Shown: positions 17,567 through 26,407 of the stretch, in pieces | How positions within the stretch are numbered: the first letter of the stretch is position 1 | Layout: every line of letters begins with the position of its first letter | DNA from: Pseudomonadota bacterium | GTDB taxonomy: Bacteria; Pseudomonadota; Gammaproteobacteria; Steroidobacterales; Woeseiaceae | DNA length: 64,000 nt | Assembly: GCA_022560695.1 (NCBI GenBank) | Contig: JADFSP010000012.1 | Span: forward strand, 1 to 64,000 | Reading direction: 5' to 3' | Notes under the pieces: generated by a model | Told to the model about the DNA's origin: nothing | The model's database searches: none | What the model saw: only the letters and a program-made list of their open reading frames with translations | Program-made: the position numbers and the translations under genes

Positions 17567-17594
17567 AATATGAAATATTTAACCACTATATGGT
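17567..17594. promoter_or_regulatory. Two inverted repeats upstream of the IclR gene
   Basis: AATAT-GAA-ATATT (17567-17579) and ACCA-CTATA-TGGT (17582-17594) lie side by side in the 165-bp gap between the GS-like gene and the preferred IclR start at 17603. They are notably AT-rich for this genome. Small palindromes at this place are plausible operators for the IclR protein, but no experiment or motif match supports it here. Confidence 0.35.
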
Positions 17595-17602
17595 ATCCGG
17601 CG

Positions 17603-18358
17603 ATGCACGATACGACCCCTCCCAAGGGTGCCCAGGCTGCGCTGCGCGCAGTTCGGTTGCTCAAGATGTTCACGCCCGAGCGCTCGGAATTGCGCCTGGG
17701 CGAGATCAGCGATCTGGCTGGCCTCAACAAAACGACGGCACACAGGCTTCTGAGGGCACTGCAGAGCGAGGCATTGATCGATCGTGATCCCGCGACGGGC
17801 AGATACCGCCTCGGGGCGGGACTCATGGCGCTCGGTGTGCTGGCACTGTCCAGCAACGATCTCAGGCTGCGCGCGCGCCCGATGCTCAAACGCCTCGCTC
17901 GCGAGACCGGCGAGACGGCGACGCTCGAGGTCCCGATTGATGATTCGATGTTGATTCTCGACGAGGTGACGGGTAGCCACGTCATCGGGGCCGCGGGCAA
18001 CGTCGGCACGCGCTGGCCGATCCACGCAACCTCGACGGGTAAGGTGCTGATCGCGTTCGAGGAGAAGGGCATGGAACGGGTCGGCACTCGTTTGGCGTCG
18101 CTGACACCGCGAACGATCGTGCGACGCGCGATACTCGAGGAGCAACTCGGCGAAATCCGTCGGCGCGGTTTTGCCGAAACGGTTGATGAACTCGAAGAGG
18201 GATTTTCCGGCGTCGCAACCGTGATTCGAGGCAGCCTGGGCGAAGTTCTCGGTGCAATGTCGGTTTGCGGACCGACACAACGCTTTACGGACGCGCGTCG
18301 ATCGCAACTCGGAGCCTCGCTTTGTGCCGCGGCGCAATATCTGCAACCGGCGTATTGA
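17603..18358 (+). CDS. IclR-family transcriptional regulator
   Basis: From MHDTTPPKG the protein is 251 residues, a normal IclR length. The N-terminal winged HTH is clear (AALRAVRLLKMFTPERSELRLGEISDLAGLNKTTAHRLLRALQ in positions about 11-53), followed by the effector-binding domain with the hallmark IHATSTGKVLIAF block. It probably controls the surrounding polyamine genes. An upstream in-frame ATG at 17570 would add 11 residues, but it falls inside the inverted repeats at 17567-17594. Neither start has a strong Shine-Dalgarno sequence. It is divergent from the GS-like gene and precedes the NhaC-like carrier by 99 bp. Confidence 0.9.
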   Translation: MHDTTPPKGAQAALRAVRLLKMFTPERSELRLGEISDLAGLNKTTAHRLLRALQSEALIDRDPATGRYRLGAGLMALGVLALSSNDLRLRARPMLKRLARETGETATLEVPIDDSMLILDEVTGSHVIGAAGNVGTRWPIHATSTGKVLIAFEEKGMERVGTRLASLTPRTIVRRAILEEQLGEIRRRGFAETVDELEEGFSGVATVIRGSLGEVLGAMSVCGPTQRFTDARRSQLGASLCAAAQYLQPAY

Positions 18359-18457
18359 TTCAGGAGTCCACGCGGCAGAATTTCAAGTTGCGGGCAGGCA
18401 CCGTGTTAACATGCCGGCACGCCAAGCGGCAGGAATAAGAACATCAACAAAAGCAGC

Positions 18458-20341
18458 TTGTACGCCCGGCTCCGGGTCTTGAACCCTGCGATCGTCTTCA
18501 TCGCCGCCGTTCTGTGGCCGTTTGCAGTGTCCGCGCTGGACATCGAAGCACCTGACGTGGCATTGACGGCGGTGCCGATGGAGATCGTAGTCGCCGACGC
18601 GCCAGTCGCAGCGCAGGTGACGCTGCGCGTGGGCGATTCGACGTATCGTCAATCGGCCGGCGACGACGGTCGCGCCGTGTTTGCCGAACTGTCGATCGGT
18701 ACCAGCGGCACTTATCCGATCACGGCCACGACGGAGGGGCAATCGGCATCCGTCGAATTGCGGGTACTCCCGGCGTGGGTCTCGGTAATGCCCGCCGTGC
18801 TCGCGATCGCAGTCGCGTTGATACTGCGAAACGTCATCCCCGCCTTGTTGCTGGGCCTCTGGTTCGGCGCGACCGCGCTGCATTCATTCACACCCGGTGG
18901 CGCGGGACGTGGGCTGCTCGATAGTTTCCAGGTTTTTGTTATCGAAGCGGTGGCAGATCCGGACCATGCAGCGATCATCCTGTTTACGATGATGATCGGG
19001 GGCATGGTCGGCATCATTACGCGCAATGGCGGCATGGCGAGAATTGTGAGCGTCATCGTGAGCCGGGCGAAAACGGCCGTCAGCGGACAGGTCGCAGTCT
19101 GGCTGATGGGTCTGATGATTTTCTTCGACGATTACAGCAACACGCTCGTCGTAGGCAACACAGCGCGGCCCATTACGGATCACCTCAAGATTTCGCGCGA
19201 GAAGCTGGCCTACATCGTCGATTCGACGGCAGCTCCCGTGGTTTGCATCGCGTTGATTACAACGTGGATTGGCTACGAGGTCAGTCTGATCGACCAGGCG
19301 ATGCAAGGCATCGAGGAATTGGCCGGCATACCGGCGTACACGGTATTCCTGTCGTCGATACCGTACAGCTTCTACCCGATACTCGCGGTCATATTCGTGT
19401 TGGTTGTTGCCGCATCCGGAAGGGACATCGGTCCGATGTACCGCGCGGAAGTTCGTGCACGCCGGGGAAATGTGTTGTCCGACATGGGCGATGAAACTCC
19501 GGCGATGCAGGGCGACGATCTCGATGCGAAGCCGAACATACCGCTACGCGCGATCAATGCGTTTGTGCCGATCTTCGTGCTCGTCATAGCATTGCCGGCC
19601 GGCCTGTACGTTACCGGCGAAGGTGACACGTTAACCGACATCATCGGTTCCGCGGATCCTTACAAGGCGATGATGTGGGCATCCTTTGTTGGCGCACTGA
19701 CGGCAGCAACGATGTCCATGGCGCAACGCATCCTGAGCGCGCATGAGACCGTCGATGCCTGGTATGGCGGCGCACGGGCGACACTTTTCGGCATGATCGT
19801 GCTCGTCCTTGCATGGTCTTTGTCGTCCGTAACGTCGTCGTTGTACGCGCAGGGTTACCTTGTCAGCATACTCGGCGACTCGCTGCCGATCGCAACGGTG
19901 CCGGCGGTCGTCTTCATCCTGTCCGCCATTACGGCGTTCGCGACCGGAACGAGCTGGGGGACGATGGGGATCCTCATGCCGCTGGTCGTGCCGCTGGCCT
20001 GGGCAGTCATGAGCATCAACGGCATGACCGGGCCAGCGGATATGCACGTGCTGCACTCGTCAGTTGCGTGCTGCCTGGCAGGCGCCGTATGGGGCGACCA
20101 CTGTTCGCCGATCTCGGATACGACTATCCTGTCGTCCATCGCGAGCGGGTGCAATCACATCGAGCATGTTCGTACGCAATTACCTTATGCATTGCTCGTT
20201 GGCGCCGTGGCGCTTTTGTTCGGCACGATTCCGGGGGGCTATGGTTTCCCGCCATGGATTTCGATTATCGTCGGTATCGCAGTTCTGATCGCCTTATTAC
20301 GTATCTTCGGCCGCAAGGCGGACGACGCCGTCCAGAGTTGA
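18458..20341 (+). CDS. NhaC-type Na+/H+ antiporter-superfamily carrier with N-terminal extracytoplasmic domain
   Basis: A 627-residue membrane protein. From about residue 105 onward it is an NhaC-family carrier: paired helices, IFFDDYSNTLVVGNTARP, and the second-half block SWGTMGILMPLVVPLAW with WGDHCSPISDTTILSS. Before this are a signal peptide (to AVSA, residue about 26) and about 80 residues of alternating strands resembling an Ig-like fold. This extension is unusual for NhaC. NhaC relatives include sodium/proton antiporters and amino-acid exchangers. Placed between IclR and puuD, it may carry a polyamine or a product such as GABA. The start is TTG 18458; later ATGs would remove the signal peptide. 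Confidence 0.85.
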   Translation: MYARLRVLNPAIVFIAAVLWPFAVSALDIEAPDVALTAVPMEIVVADAPVAAQVTLRVGDSTYRQSAGDDGRAVFAELSIGTSGTYPITATTEGQSASVELRVLPAWVSVMPAVLAIAVALILRNVIPALLLGLWFGATALHSFTPGGAGRGLLDSFQVFVIEAVADPDHAAIILFTMMIGGMVGIITRNGGMARIVSVIVSRAKTAVSGQVAVWLMGLMIFFDDYSNTLVVGNTARPITDHLKISREKLAYIVDSTAAPVVCIALITTWIGYEVSLIDQAMQGIEELAGIPAYTVFLSSIPYSFYPILAVIFVLVVAASGRDIGPMYRAEVRARRGNVLSDMGDETPAMQGDDLDAKPNIPLRAINAFVPIFVLVIALPAGLYVTGEGDTLTDIIGSADPYKAMMWASFVGALTAATMSMAQRILSAHETVDAWYGGARATLFGMIVLVLAWSLSSVTSSLYAQGYLVSILGDSLPIATVPAVVFILSAITAFATGTSWGTMGILMPLVVPLAWAVMSINGMTGPADMHVLHSSVACCLAGAVWGDHCSPISDTTILSSIASGCNHIEHVRTQLPYALLVGAVALLFGTIPGGYGFPPWISIIVGIAVLIALLRIFGRKADDAVQS

Positions 20342-20461
20342 TCGTCTCCTCGAGGCAGTCTCGAGAATACTGTCTGCCATTATTGAGAATGCCGCAATTA
20401 TCGAACGGATCGTGTACTTGCGGCTGGCGACTGACGTATCCTTGGCCGCATCTAAAGACAC

Positions 20462-20485
20462 AGGAGTAACGGGGTCCGTCCCCAT
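20462..20485 (+). promoter_or_regulatory. Unusual puuD leader: SD separated from ATG by a GC hairpin
   Basis: AGGAG (20462-20466) is the only good Shine-Dalgarno sequence before the puuD ATG at 20486 but is 19 nt away. GGGGTCCGTCCCC (20471-20483) lies between and can fold as a GGGG/CCCC stem. Folding would shorten the effective distance; alternatively the start could be mis-set. Confidence 0.35.
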
Positions 20486-21253
20486 ATGCGTTCGAAACCG
20501 ATAATTGCAGTGCCCGCCGATCGGCGCGTCATCGAGCCTCACCCATATCACATGGTGGGCGAGAAATATCTCAAGGCGCTGACTGACGGCGCCGACGCCA
20601 TACCCCTGATGGTCCCAGCCCTGGCCGATGAACTCGAGATCGATGAGATCCTCGATGAGGTCGATGGCGTGTTTTTGACAGGCAGCGCCTCCGATATCGA
20701 ACCGCACCACTATGGCGAGGAATCCGGTGATGCCGGCGCATTGCGCGATCCACATCGCGACGCGCTGACACTGCCGATGGCACAAAAGGCTTTGCGGTCG
20801 GGCGTGCCGTTACTGGCCGTCTGTCGCGGCTTTCAGGAACTCAATGTCGTTCTGGGCGGCACCCTGCATCAAGAGCTTCAAATTGTTCCGGGCTATCACA
20901 ACCACAAGGAAAACCCGGAAGATCCGCTCGACGTGCAGTACGGACCGTCGCATCCGGTGACGCTTGTTGAAGGTGGAATGCTGCAGCGACTGGCAGGACA
21001 GACGTCGGCGATGGTTAACTCACTGCATGGTCAGGGCGTGCGGAAACTGGCAGACGGTGTCACGGTCGAGGCCGTTGCTGACGATGGGCTCATCGAGGCG
21101 TTTACGGTTGATTCGGCGCCGGGATTTGCGCTCGCGGTGCAATGGCATCCCGAGTGGCAGGTCACGAACAACGAATTGGCCACTGCGATCTTCAAGGCGT
21201 TCGGTGATGCGTGCAGGGCACGTGCATGCCAACGGCAGGTGCAACGTGAGTAA
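20486..21253 (+). CDS. puuD: Gamma-glutamyl-GABA hydrolase (PuuD-like class I GATase fold)
   Basis: A 255-residue peptidase C26-type protein. The catalytic Cys is in LLAVCRGFQELNV, and the His-Glu pair is in AVQWHPEWQV. The DGVFLTGSASDIEPHHYG block is typical of PuuD, which releases GABA from gamma-glutamyl-GABA in the glutamylated putrescine pathway. It overlaps the next gene, puuA, by 8 nt, so the two are probably translated together. Length equals the E. coli protein (254 aa). Confidence 0.93.
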   Translation: MRSKPIIAVPADRRVIEPHPYHMVGEKYLKALTDGADAIPLMVPALADELEIDEILDEVDGVFLTGSASDIEPHHYGEESGDAGALRDPHRDALTLPMAQKALRSGVPLLAVCRGFQELNVVLGGTLHQELQIVPGYHNHKENPEDPLDVQYGPSHPVTLVEGGMLQRLAGQTSAMVNSLHGQGVRKLADGVTVEAVADDGLIEAFTVDSAPGFALAVQWHPEWQVTNNELATAIFKAFGDACRARACQRQVQRE

Positions 21254-22577
21254 AGACGAAGTTTTTCAACCGTGGCTGAAGGAAAGAGGCATCGAGGATG
21301 TCGAGGCTTTCGTGCCGGACATGGCAGGTTCCGCACGCGGCAAGATCGTGCCCGCGGACAAATTCGGTTCCGAGCCGATGAAAATGCCCGAGGCAGTGTT
21401 CAGTCAGACGATATCCGGGGGCTACATCGTGGACGCGAGTAACATCGAGGATCGCGATATGTTACTGGTGCCCGACCCGACGACGCTGCGGCCAGTGCCG
21501 TGGTCCACTGACCCCGCTGCCTCTGTATTTATGGATTGTTATCATCGTGATGGGTCAAAGGTCCGTCAATCACCGCGAGCGGTCCTGCGCAGTGTACTGG
21601 CAAAATATGACTCGCGAGGTTGGTCGCCTGTCGTGGCGCCCGAGGTCGAATTTTATCTATTGAGCCCGCATTCCGACCCGAATCAAGAAGCCGAGCCGCC
21701 CGAGGGACGTCTCGGCTGGACCGAAGGGGCACGTCAACCGTACAGCATCGATACGATGAATGACTTCGACCCGTTCATCATCGACGTGTACAGCCATTGC
21801 GAGGCACAGGGAATTTGCATCGATACGTTGTCGCAGGAATCAGGCCCGGCGCAGTTCGAAATAAACTTCATGCACGGGGATGCGGTCGATCTGGCCGATC
21901 AGGTGTTCCTTTTCAAGCGCACGATTCGCGAAGCTGCGATCAAACATGAGATGCATGCGACGTTTCTTGCGAAACCGATGTCCAACGAAGCCGGGAGTGC
22001 ATTGCACATCCACCAGAGTGTGGTCGACAAGGACGGCAACAATATTTTCTCATCCGCGGACGGTGAAGCCAGCGACCTGTTTTACAGCTATCTCGGCGGG
22101 CTGCAAAAGTATCTCCCGGAAGCACTGCTGTTATTTGCGCCGTACGTCAATTCGTATCGACGCTTTCTCAAGCCATCATCGTCGCCCGTGAATCTTGCCT
22201 GGGCTATCGACAATCGCACCGTCGGATTACGAATTCCGGATTCCGTGCCGGAAGCGCGTCGCGTCGAAAACCGGCTCCCGGGTTCTGACGTCAATCCGTA
22301 CCTGGCGATCGCCGGCACACTGGCGTGTGGCTTTTTGGGCATGGTTGAGGGATTGAAGCCTACCGAGCCGACCAAAGGCAGCGCCTACAGCGACGAATTC
22401 GGCCTGCATCGACACATATGTTCGGCGATCGAGGCGCTTGCGGGCAGCGATGCGATGCACAACATGCTGGGCGATGACTTTGTCGGTTTGTACTGTCCGC
22501 TCAAAGACGCTGAATACATGGAATTTCAGGAAACCATTACACCCTGGGAGCGCGAAATTCTGATGTTCAACGTCTGA
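21246..22577 (+). CDS. puuA: Gamma-glutamylputrescine synthetase (PuuA-like)
   Basis: A glutamine synthetase-fold enzyme of 443 residues that should join glutamate to putrescine with ATP. The visible motifs are APEVEFYLLSPHSD, ESGPAQFEINFMHGD, EAGSALHIHQSVVDKDG and NSYRRFLKPSSSPVNLAW. The frame is open far upstream inside puuD (to 20964), but homology begins at SKDEVFQPWLKERGIEDVEAF. I therefore choose GTG 21246, with AGG at about 21237 as the ribosome site. It overlaps the puuD stop by 8 nt. Confidence 0.92.
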   Translation: MSKDEVFQPWLKERGIEDVEAFVPDMAGSARGKIVPADKFGSEPMKMPEAVFSQTISGGYIVDASNIEDRDMLLVPDPTTLRPVPWSTDPAASVFMDCYHRDGSKVRQSPRAVLRSVLAKYDSRGWSPVVAPEVEFYLLSPHSDPNQEAEPPEGRLGWTEGARQPYSIDTMNDFDPFIIDVYSHCEAQGICIDTLSQESGPAQFEINFMHGDAVDLADQVFLFKRTIREAAIKHEMHATFLAKPMSNEAGSALHIHQSVVDKDGNNIFSSADGEASDLFYSYLGGLQKYLPEALLLFAPYVNSYRRFLKPSSSPVNLAWAIDNRTVGLRIPDSVPEARRVENRLPGSDVNPYLAIAGTLACGFLGMVEGLKPTEPTKGSAYSDEFGLHRHICSAIEALAGSDAMHNMLGDDFVGLYCPLKDAEYMEFQETITPWEREILMFNV

Positions 22578-22699
22578 CGGGCCACGTCGGGCGTTTCAGA
22601 ATGTGATTCGCGCAGGACGCCACCGCCACCGTCGGATATCATCGATGCATTCCCGTCTGAAACAGTGTCGGCACCGTTGAGTGCCGTGCGAGGTGCGCT

Positions 22700-24073
22700 A
22701 TGGCAGCCATCGAAAAACGGTCCCGCCATGAGTGGCAGGAACTCGACAAAGAACATCATCTGCACCCGTTTACCAATCACAAGGAACTGCACAAGAAGCG
22801 GTCGCGGATCATCACCCGGGCCGACGGCGTCTATATTTACGATATCGACGGCAACAGGTTTCTCGACGGCATGTCGGGGCTCTGGTGTGTCAACGCGGGA
22901 TATGGTCGGGACGAACTCGTCGATGCGGCAACTCAGCAAATGCATGAGCTGCCTTATTACAATAACTTTTTTCAGTGCTCTCATCCGCCCGCGATCGAAC
23001 TGGCGGCGGCGCTCGAGGAGATCAGCCAGCCGCAGTTCCGGCGCGTGTTCTTCGCGGGATCGGGTTCTGAGTCGAACGATACGATCGTGCGCATGGTGCG
23101 AACCTACTGGGATCTGCTGGGACAACCGCAACGTCATACGATCATCAGCCGCAAGAATGCTTACCATGGTTCGACGGTTGCCGCCGCGAGCCTCAGCGGC
23201 ATGAAGCCGATGCATCGTCAGAGCGGCCTGCCGATACCGGGAATCGTGCATGTCGAGCAACCCTACTGGTTCGGCAGCGACCGGAGTATGTCGCCCGGGA
23301 AATTTGGCGTCGCGGCAGCCAGGTCCATCGAGGACAAGATCAACGAGATAGGCAGCGACAAGGTCGCGGCGTTCATCGGTGAACCGATTCAGGGCGCGGG
23401 TGGCGTGATCATCCCACCGGCGAGCTATTGGCCCGAAGTGCAGCGCATATGCGACGAATACGGAATCTTGTTGATTTCGGATGAAGTCATCACCGGATTT
23501 GGCCGCCTCGGTGAGTGGTTCGGCGCGGATTACTTCGGCATTCGCCCGGACTTCATGCCGTTTGCGAAGGGCGTGACATCGGGCTACCTGCCGCTGGGTG
23601 GTGTATTCATCAGCGATCGTGTTGCCGATGTTCTGATCGATAAGGGCGGTGAATTTTTCCACGGCTATACCTATTCCGGGCATCCGGCCGCGTGCGCAGT
23701 CGCGTTGGCGAACGTCAGGTTGTTGCAGCGCGAAGGTCTTATCGAGCGCGTCAGGGACGACATAGGCCCCTATTTGCAGAAGGGCTGGCAATCGCTTGCG
23801 GAGCACCCGCTTGTCGGCGAGGCACGCATGACCGGACTCATGGGTGCGCTGGAGCTGGTCAGGAGCAAACAGCCTGTCGAACGATTCGACGAGAAGCAGG
23901 GTGCGGGCACTATTTGTCGTGACGCACTGATAGACAACGGCCTCGTCCTCAGGGCCGTTGGTGATACGATCATTTGTGCTCCGCCGTTCACGCTGACGCA
24001 CGAAGAGGCGGACGAGCTGATCGGGATTGCGTGGAAGTGTCTGGATCTGACGCAGCAGGCGCTGGACGCCTGA
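22700..24073 (+). CDS. spuC: Class III aminotransferase, putrescine/polyamine-pyruvate transaminase (SpuC-like)
   Basis: A 457-residue PLP enzyme of the class III (omega) aminotransferase family. SGLWCVNAGYGRDELVDAA, FAGSGSESNDTIVRMVRTYW and LLISDEVITGFGRLGEWFG (cofactor Asp) are present, and the Schiff-base lysine is in FAKGVTSGYLPLGG. SpuC-type enzymes convert putrescine to 4-aminobutanal with pyruvate as acceptor. It therefore offers a direct route parallel to the glutamylated one encoded by puuA/puuB/puuD around it. Gamma-glutamyl intermediates or other diamines could also be substrates. Confidence 0.9.
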   Translation: MAAIEKRSRHEWQELDKEHHLHPFTNHKELHKKRSRIITRADGVYIYDIDGNRFLDGMSGLWCVNAGYGRDELVDAATQQMHELPYYNNFFQCSHPPAIELAAALEEISQPQFRRVFFAGSGSESNDTIVRMVRTYWDLLGQPQRHTIISRKNAYHGSTVAAASLSGMKPMHRQSGLPIPGIVHVEQPYWFGSDRSMSPGKFGVAAARSIEDKINEIGSDKVAAFIGEPIQGAGGVIIPPASYWPEVQRICDEYGILLISDEVITGFGRLGEWFGADYFGIRPDFMPFAKGVTSGYLPLGGVFISDRVADVLIDKGGEFFHGYTYSGHPAACAVALANVRLLQREGLIERVRDDIGPYLQKGWQSLAEHPLVGEARMTGLMGALELVRSKQPVERFDEKQGAGTICRDALIDNGLVLRAVGDTIICAPPFTLTHEEADELIGIAWKCLDLTQQALDA

Positions 24074-24101
24074 TAAATATTCTTCGTGGAGGAAGAGAAC
24101 C

Positions 24102-25055
24102 ATGGTGGGTAAGTTCAACAGCGACAGTGCGATAACGCGAAAAAGCCTTTATGGCACGACGCCGGAGCCCACCTACGCCGGCATCACATCGTTCATGCGC
24201 CGCAAGTACACGCGCGACTTCGACGGTGTGGACGTCGTTGTAACCGGAGTGCCCCTCGACACGGCGACAACCAATCGGCCCGGCGCCCGATTCGGCCCAA
24301 GGGCCGTTCGTGCGGCGTCAACGATCATGGCGTGGGAACGGCCCTACGGTATGGAGTTTGACCCGTTTGACAAACTCGCGGTCGTCGATTGCGGTGATTG
24401 CTATTTCGAGTTTGGACGACCGGAGAACGTGCCCGACGAGATCGAGGCGCATGCCTATGACATCATCAGTCAGGGTCCTGGATTGTTGTCGATCGGTGGC
24501 GATCATTTCATCGCATATCCGCTGCTAAAGGCGCACGTGCGCAAGCACAGTGGCCCTTTGTCGCTGCTGCATTTCGATGCTCACAGCGACAGCTGGGCGG
24601 ATGAGAACGATCGTATCGATCATGGCACGATGTTTTTCTGGGCCGCGAAACAGGGGCTCGTCGACCCGGCGGCGTCGGTACAGATCGGTTTGCGGACGAC
24701 CAATCCCGATACGTTGGGATTCAACGTCATTGACGCGCCGTGGGTGCACGAGAACGGCATCGATGCCGTTATCGAACAAGCCCGGCGGCACCTGGGTGAC
24801 AAGCCGGTTTACCTGACGTTTGACATCGACTGCCTCGACCCCAGTTACGCGCCGGGCACCGGCACCCCGGTTTGCGGCGGCCTGACGAGCCATCAGGCCA
24901 TGGCGATCATCCGCGGCCTCAAGGGAATCAATATCATTGGCATGGACATTGTCGAAGTGGCGCCCGCCTACGATATCGGCGAAATCACCGCGCTCGCAGC
25001 ATCGCACCTGGCCATGGAAATGCTCTACCTGTATGCCTCCCGACCCGGTCAATAA
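24102..25055 (+). CDS. speB: Agmatinase
   Basis: A 317-residue ureohydrolase that splits agmatine into putrescine and urea. Both manganese-site signatures are intact: SIGGDH, LHFDAHSDSW and FDIDCLDPSYAPGTGTPVCGG. The N-terminal GVPLDTATTNRPGARFGPRAVR block and the agmatinase-type DIVEVAPAYD end support agmatinase over arginase. GGAGGAAGAG sits just before the ATG. It provides putrescine from arginine-derived agmatine for the neighbouring genes. Arginine decarboxylase itself is not in this window. Confidence 0.94.
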   Translation: MVGKFNSDSAITRKSLYGTTPEPTYAGITSFMRRKYTRDFDGVDVVVTGVPLDTATTNRPGARFGPRAVRAASTIMAWERPYGMEFDPFDKLAVVDCGDCYFEFGRPENVPDEIEAHAYDIISQGPGLLSIGGDHFIAYPLLKAHVRKHSGPLSLLHFDAHSDSWADENDRIDHGTMFFWAAKQGLVDPAASVQIGLRTTNPDTLGFNVIDAPWVHENGIDAVIEQARRHLGDKPVYLTFDIDCLDPSYAPGTGTPVCGGLTSHQAMAIIRGLKGINIIGMDIVEVAPAYDIGEITALAASHLAMEMLYLYASRPGQ

Positions 25056-25103
25056 ATCGAATCCATCAATATCACCCTGACGGAGCACCAAACCCTTCGA
25101 TCA

Positions 25104-26384
25104 ATGCAGGACTCTAACGAACATACGGCGTCGTACTATGCGGCCACGCGCAACGACACCGCGGATTATCCGGCGTTGCTCGGAGCTCATCGTTGTGATG
25201 TCGCCATCGTGGGAGCCGGCTTTACCGGAGTCTCCACCGCGTTGTATCTGGCGGAGCGTGGCTACGACGTGGCGATACTCGAGTCGTATCGCGTTGGCTG
25301 GGGAGCGTCCGGCCGCAACGGCGGGCAGCTCATCGACGGCTTTGTCGATGTCGGGAAAATTGGCAAGCGCTTCGGGCTCGCAGCGGCTGACATGGCGTAC
25401 CGCATGGGACTCGAATGCCGCGAGATCGTCGTAAACCGCATAGAGCAGTACGCGATCGACTGCGATCTCAAGATGCGCTTTCTCGACCTGGCGTTGCGGC
25501 CAGCTGACATGCGCCAATTCGAAGAGGAAATCGCCTCGAAGCGGCGCATGAATTATCCGCATGACATGCGCTTGGTTCAGGCAGCGGAGATAAGTGAATA
25601 CATTGGCTCGGATCGATATATTGGCGGACTCGTCAATGCCGGCAACGGACACCTCCATCCGCTGAATCTGTGCATCGGCGAGGCGCGTGCCGCGGTAAAT
25701 CTTGGCGCAAAGATATTCGAACAATCACGAGTGACACGTATTCGGCACGGCCAGAAACCTGTCGTCGAGACGGCCGACGGTAGTATCAACGCTGACAAGG
25801 TCGTACTGGCAGGAAATGCGTACCTGGGGCGCACCGAGCCGAAGCTTTACGGGACGATCATACCGGCAGGCAGCTATATCATCGCCACCGAACCATTGAC
25901 CGATTCGATGGCCGAAGCTGTGTTACCCCAAGACATGGCCTGCTGCGATCAGCGCTCTGCGCTCGATTACTTTCGTTTGTCCGCTGATCGGCGGTTGTTG
26001 TTTGGTGGACTGTGCAACTATTCCGGAAGGGTACCGTCAGACATCACGGCGTCATTGCGACCGAAAATGCTCAAGGTTTTTCCACAACTCGGCGGTGCCC
26101 GCATCGACTACGAATGGGGCGGCAATATTGCGATCAGCCTCAATCGTGTGCCGCAATTCGGACGTATCGAAGGGAATACCTACTACGCGCAAGGCTATTC
26201 AGGGCATGGTGTCGCGCCGACCCACCTTGCCGGAAAAATGCTGGCTGACGTGGTCTGTGGCGACTCCGAACAGTTCGACGTTTTTTCGCGAGTCAGGCAC
26301 ATGCGCGTGCCGGGCGGCAAATGGTTTGCCAACCCCGCGATGGCACTCGGCATGCTGTACTACCGGCTCAAGGAAATCCTGTAG
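25104..26384 (+). CDS. puuB: Gamma-glutamylputrescine oxidoreductase-like FAD enzyme (PuuB/DadA family)
   Basis: A 426-residue FAD-dependent amine oxidase. The dinucleotide-binding motif is near residues 31-60 (CDVAIVGAGFTGVSTALYLAERGYDVAILE), followed by WGASGRNGGQLIDGF, the signature of PuuB and related DAO-type oxidases. The C-terminal GYSGHGVAPTHLAGK block is also typical. It should oxidise gamma-glutamylputrescine to the aldehyde. It is the last gene of the rightward island and converges with the thioredoxin gene. An aldehyde dehydrogenase (PuuC) is not seen here. Confidence 0.92.
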   Translation: MQDSNEHTASYYAATRNDTADYPALLGAHRCDVAIVGAGFTGVSTALYLAERGYDVAILESYRVGWGASGRNGGQLIDGFVDVGKIGKRFGLAAADMAYRMGLECREIVVNRIEQYAIDCDLKMRFLDLALRPADMRQFEEEIASKRRMNYPHDMRLVQAAEISEYIGSDRYIGGLVNAGNGHLHPLNLCIGEARAAVNLGAKIFEQSRVTRIRHGQKPVVETADGSINADKVVLAGNAYLGRTEPKLYGTIIPAGSYIIATEPLTDSMAEAVLPQDMACCDQRSALDYFRLSADRRLLFGGLCNYSGRVPSDITASLRPKMLKVFPQLGGARIDYEWGGNIAISLNRVPQFGRIEGNTYYAQGYSGHGVAPTHLAGKMLADVVCGDSEQFDVFSRVRHMRVPGGKWFANPAMALGMLYYRLKEIL

Positions 26385-26407
26385 CAGCGCTGCGCGGGGG
26401 CACGCCT

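Noticed and set aside
22526-24118. 530-residue open frame antisense to the aminotransferase gene
   Set aside because: Same reason: it mirrors a confident class III aminotransferase and has no recognisable domain.
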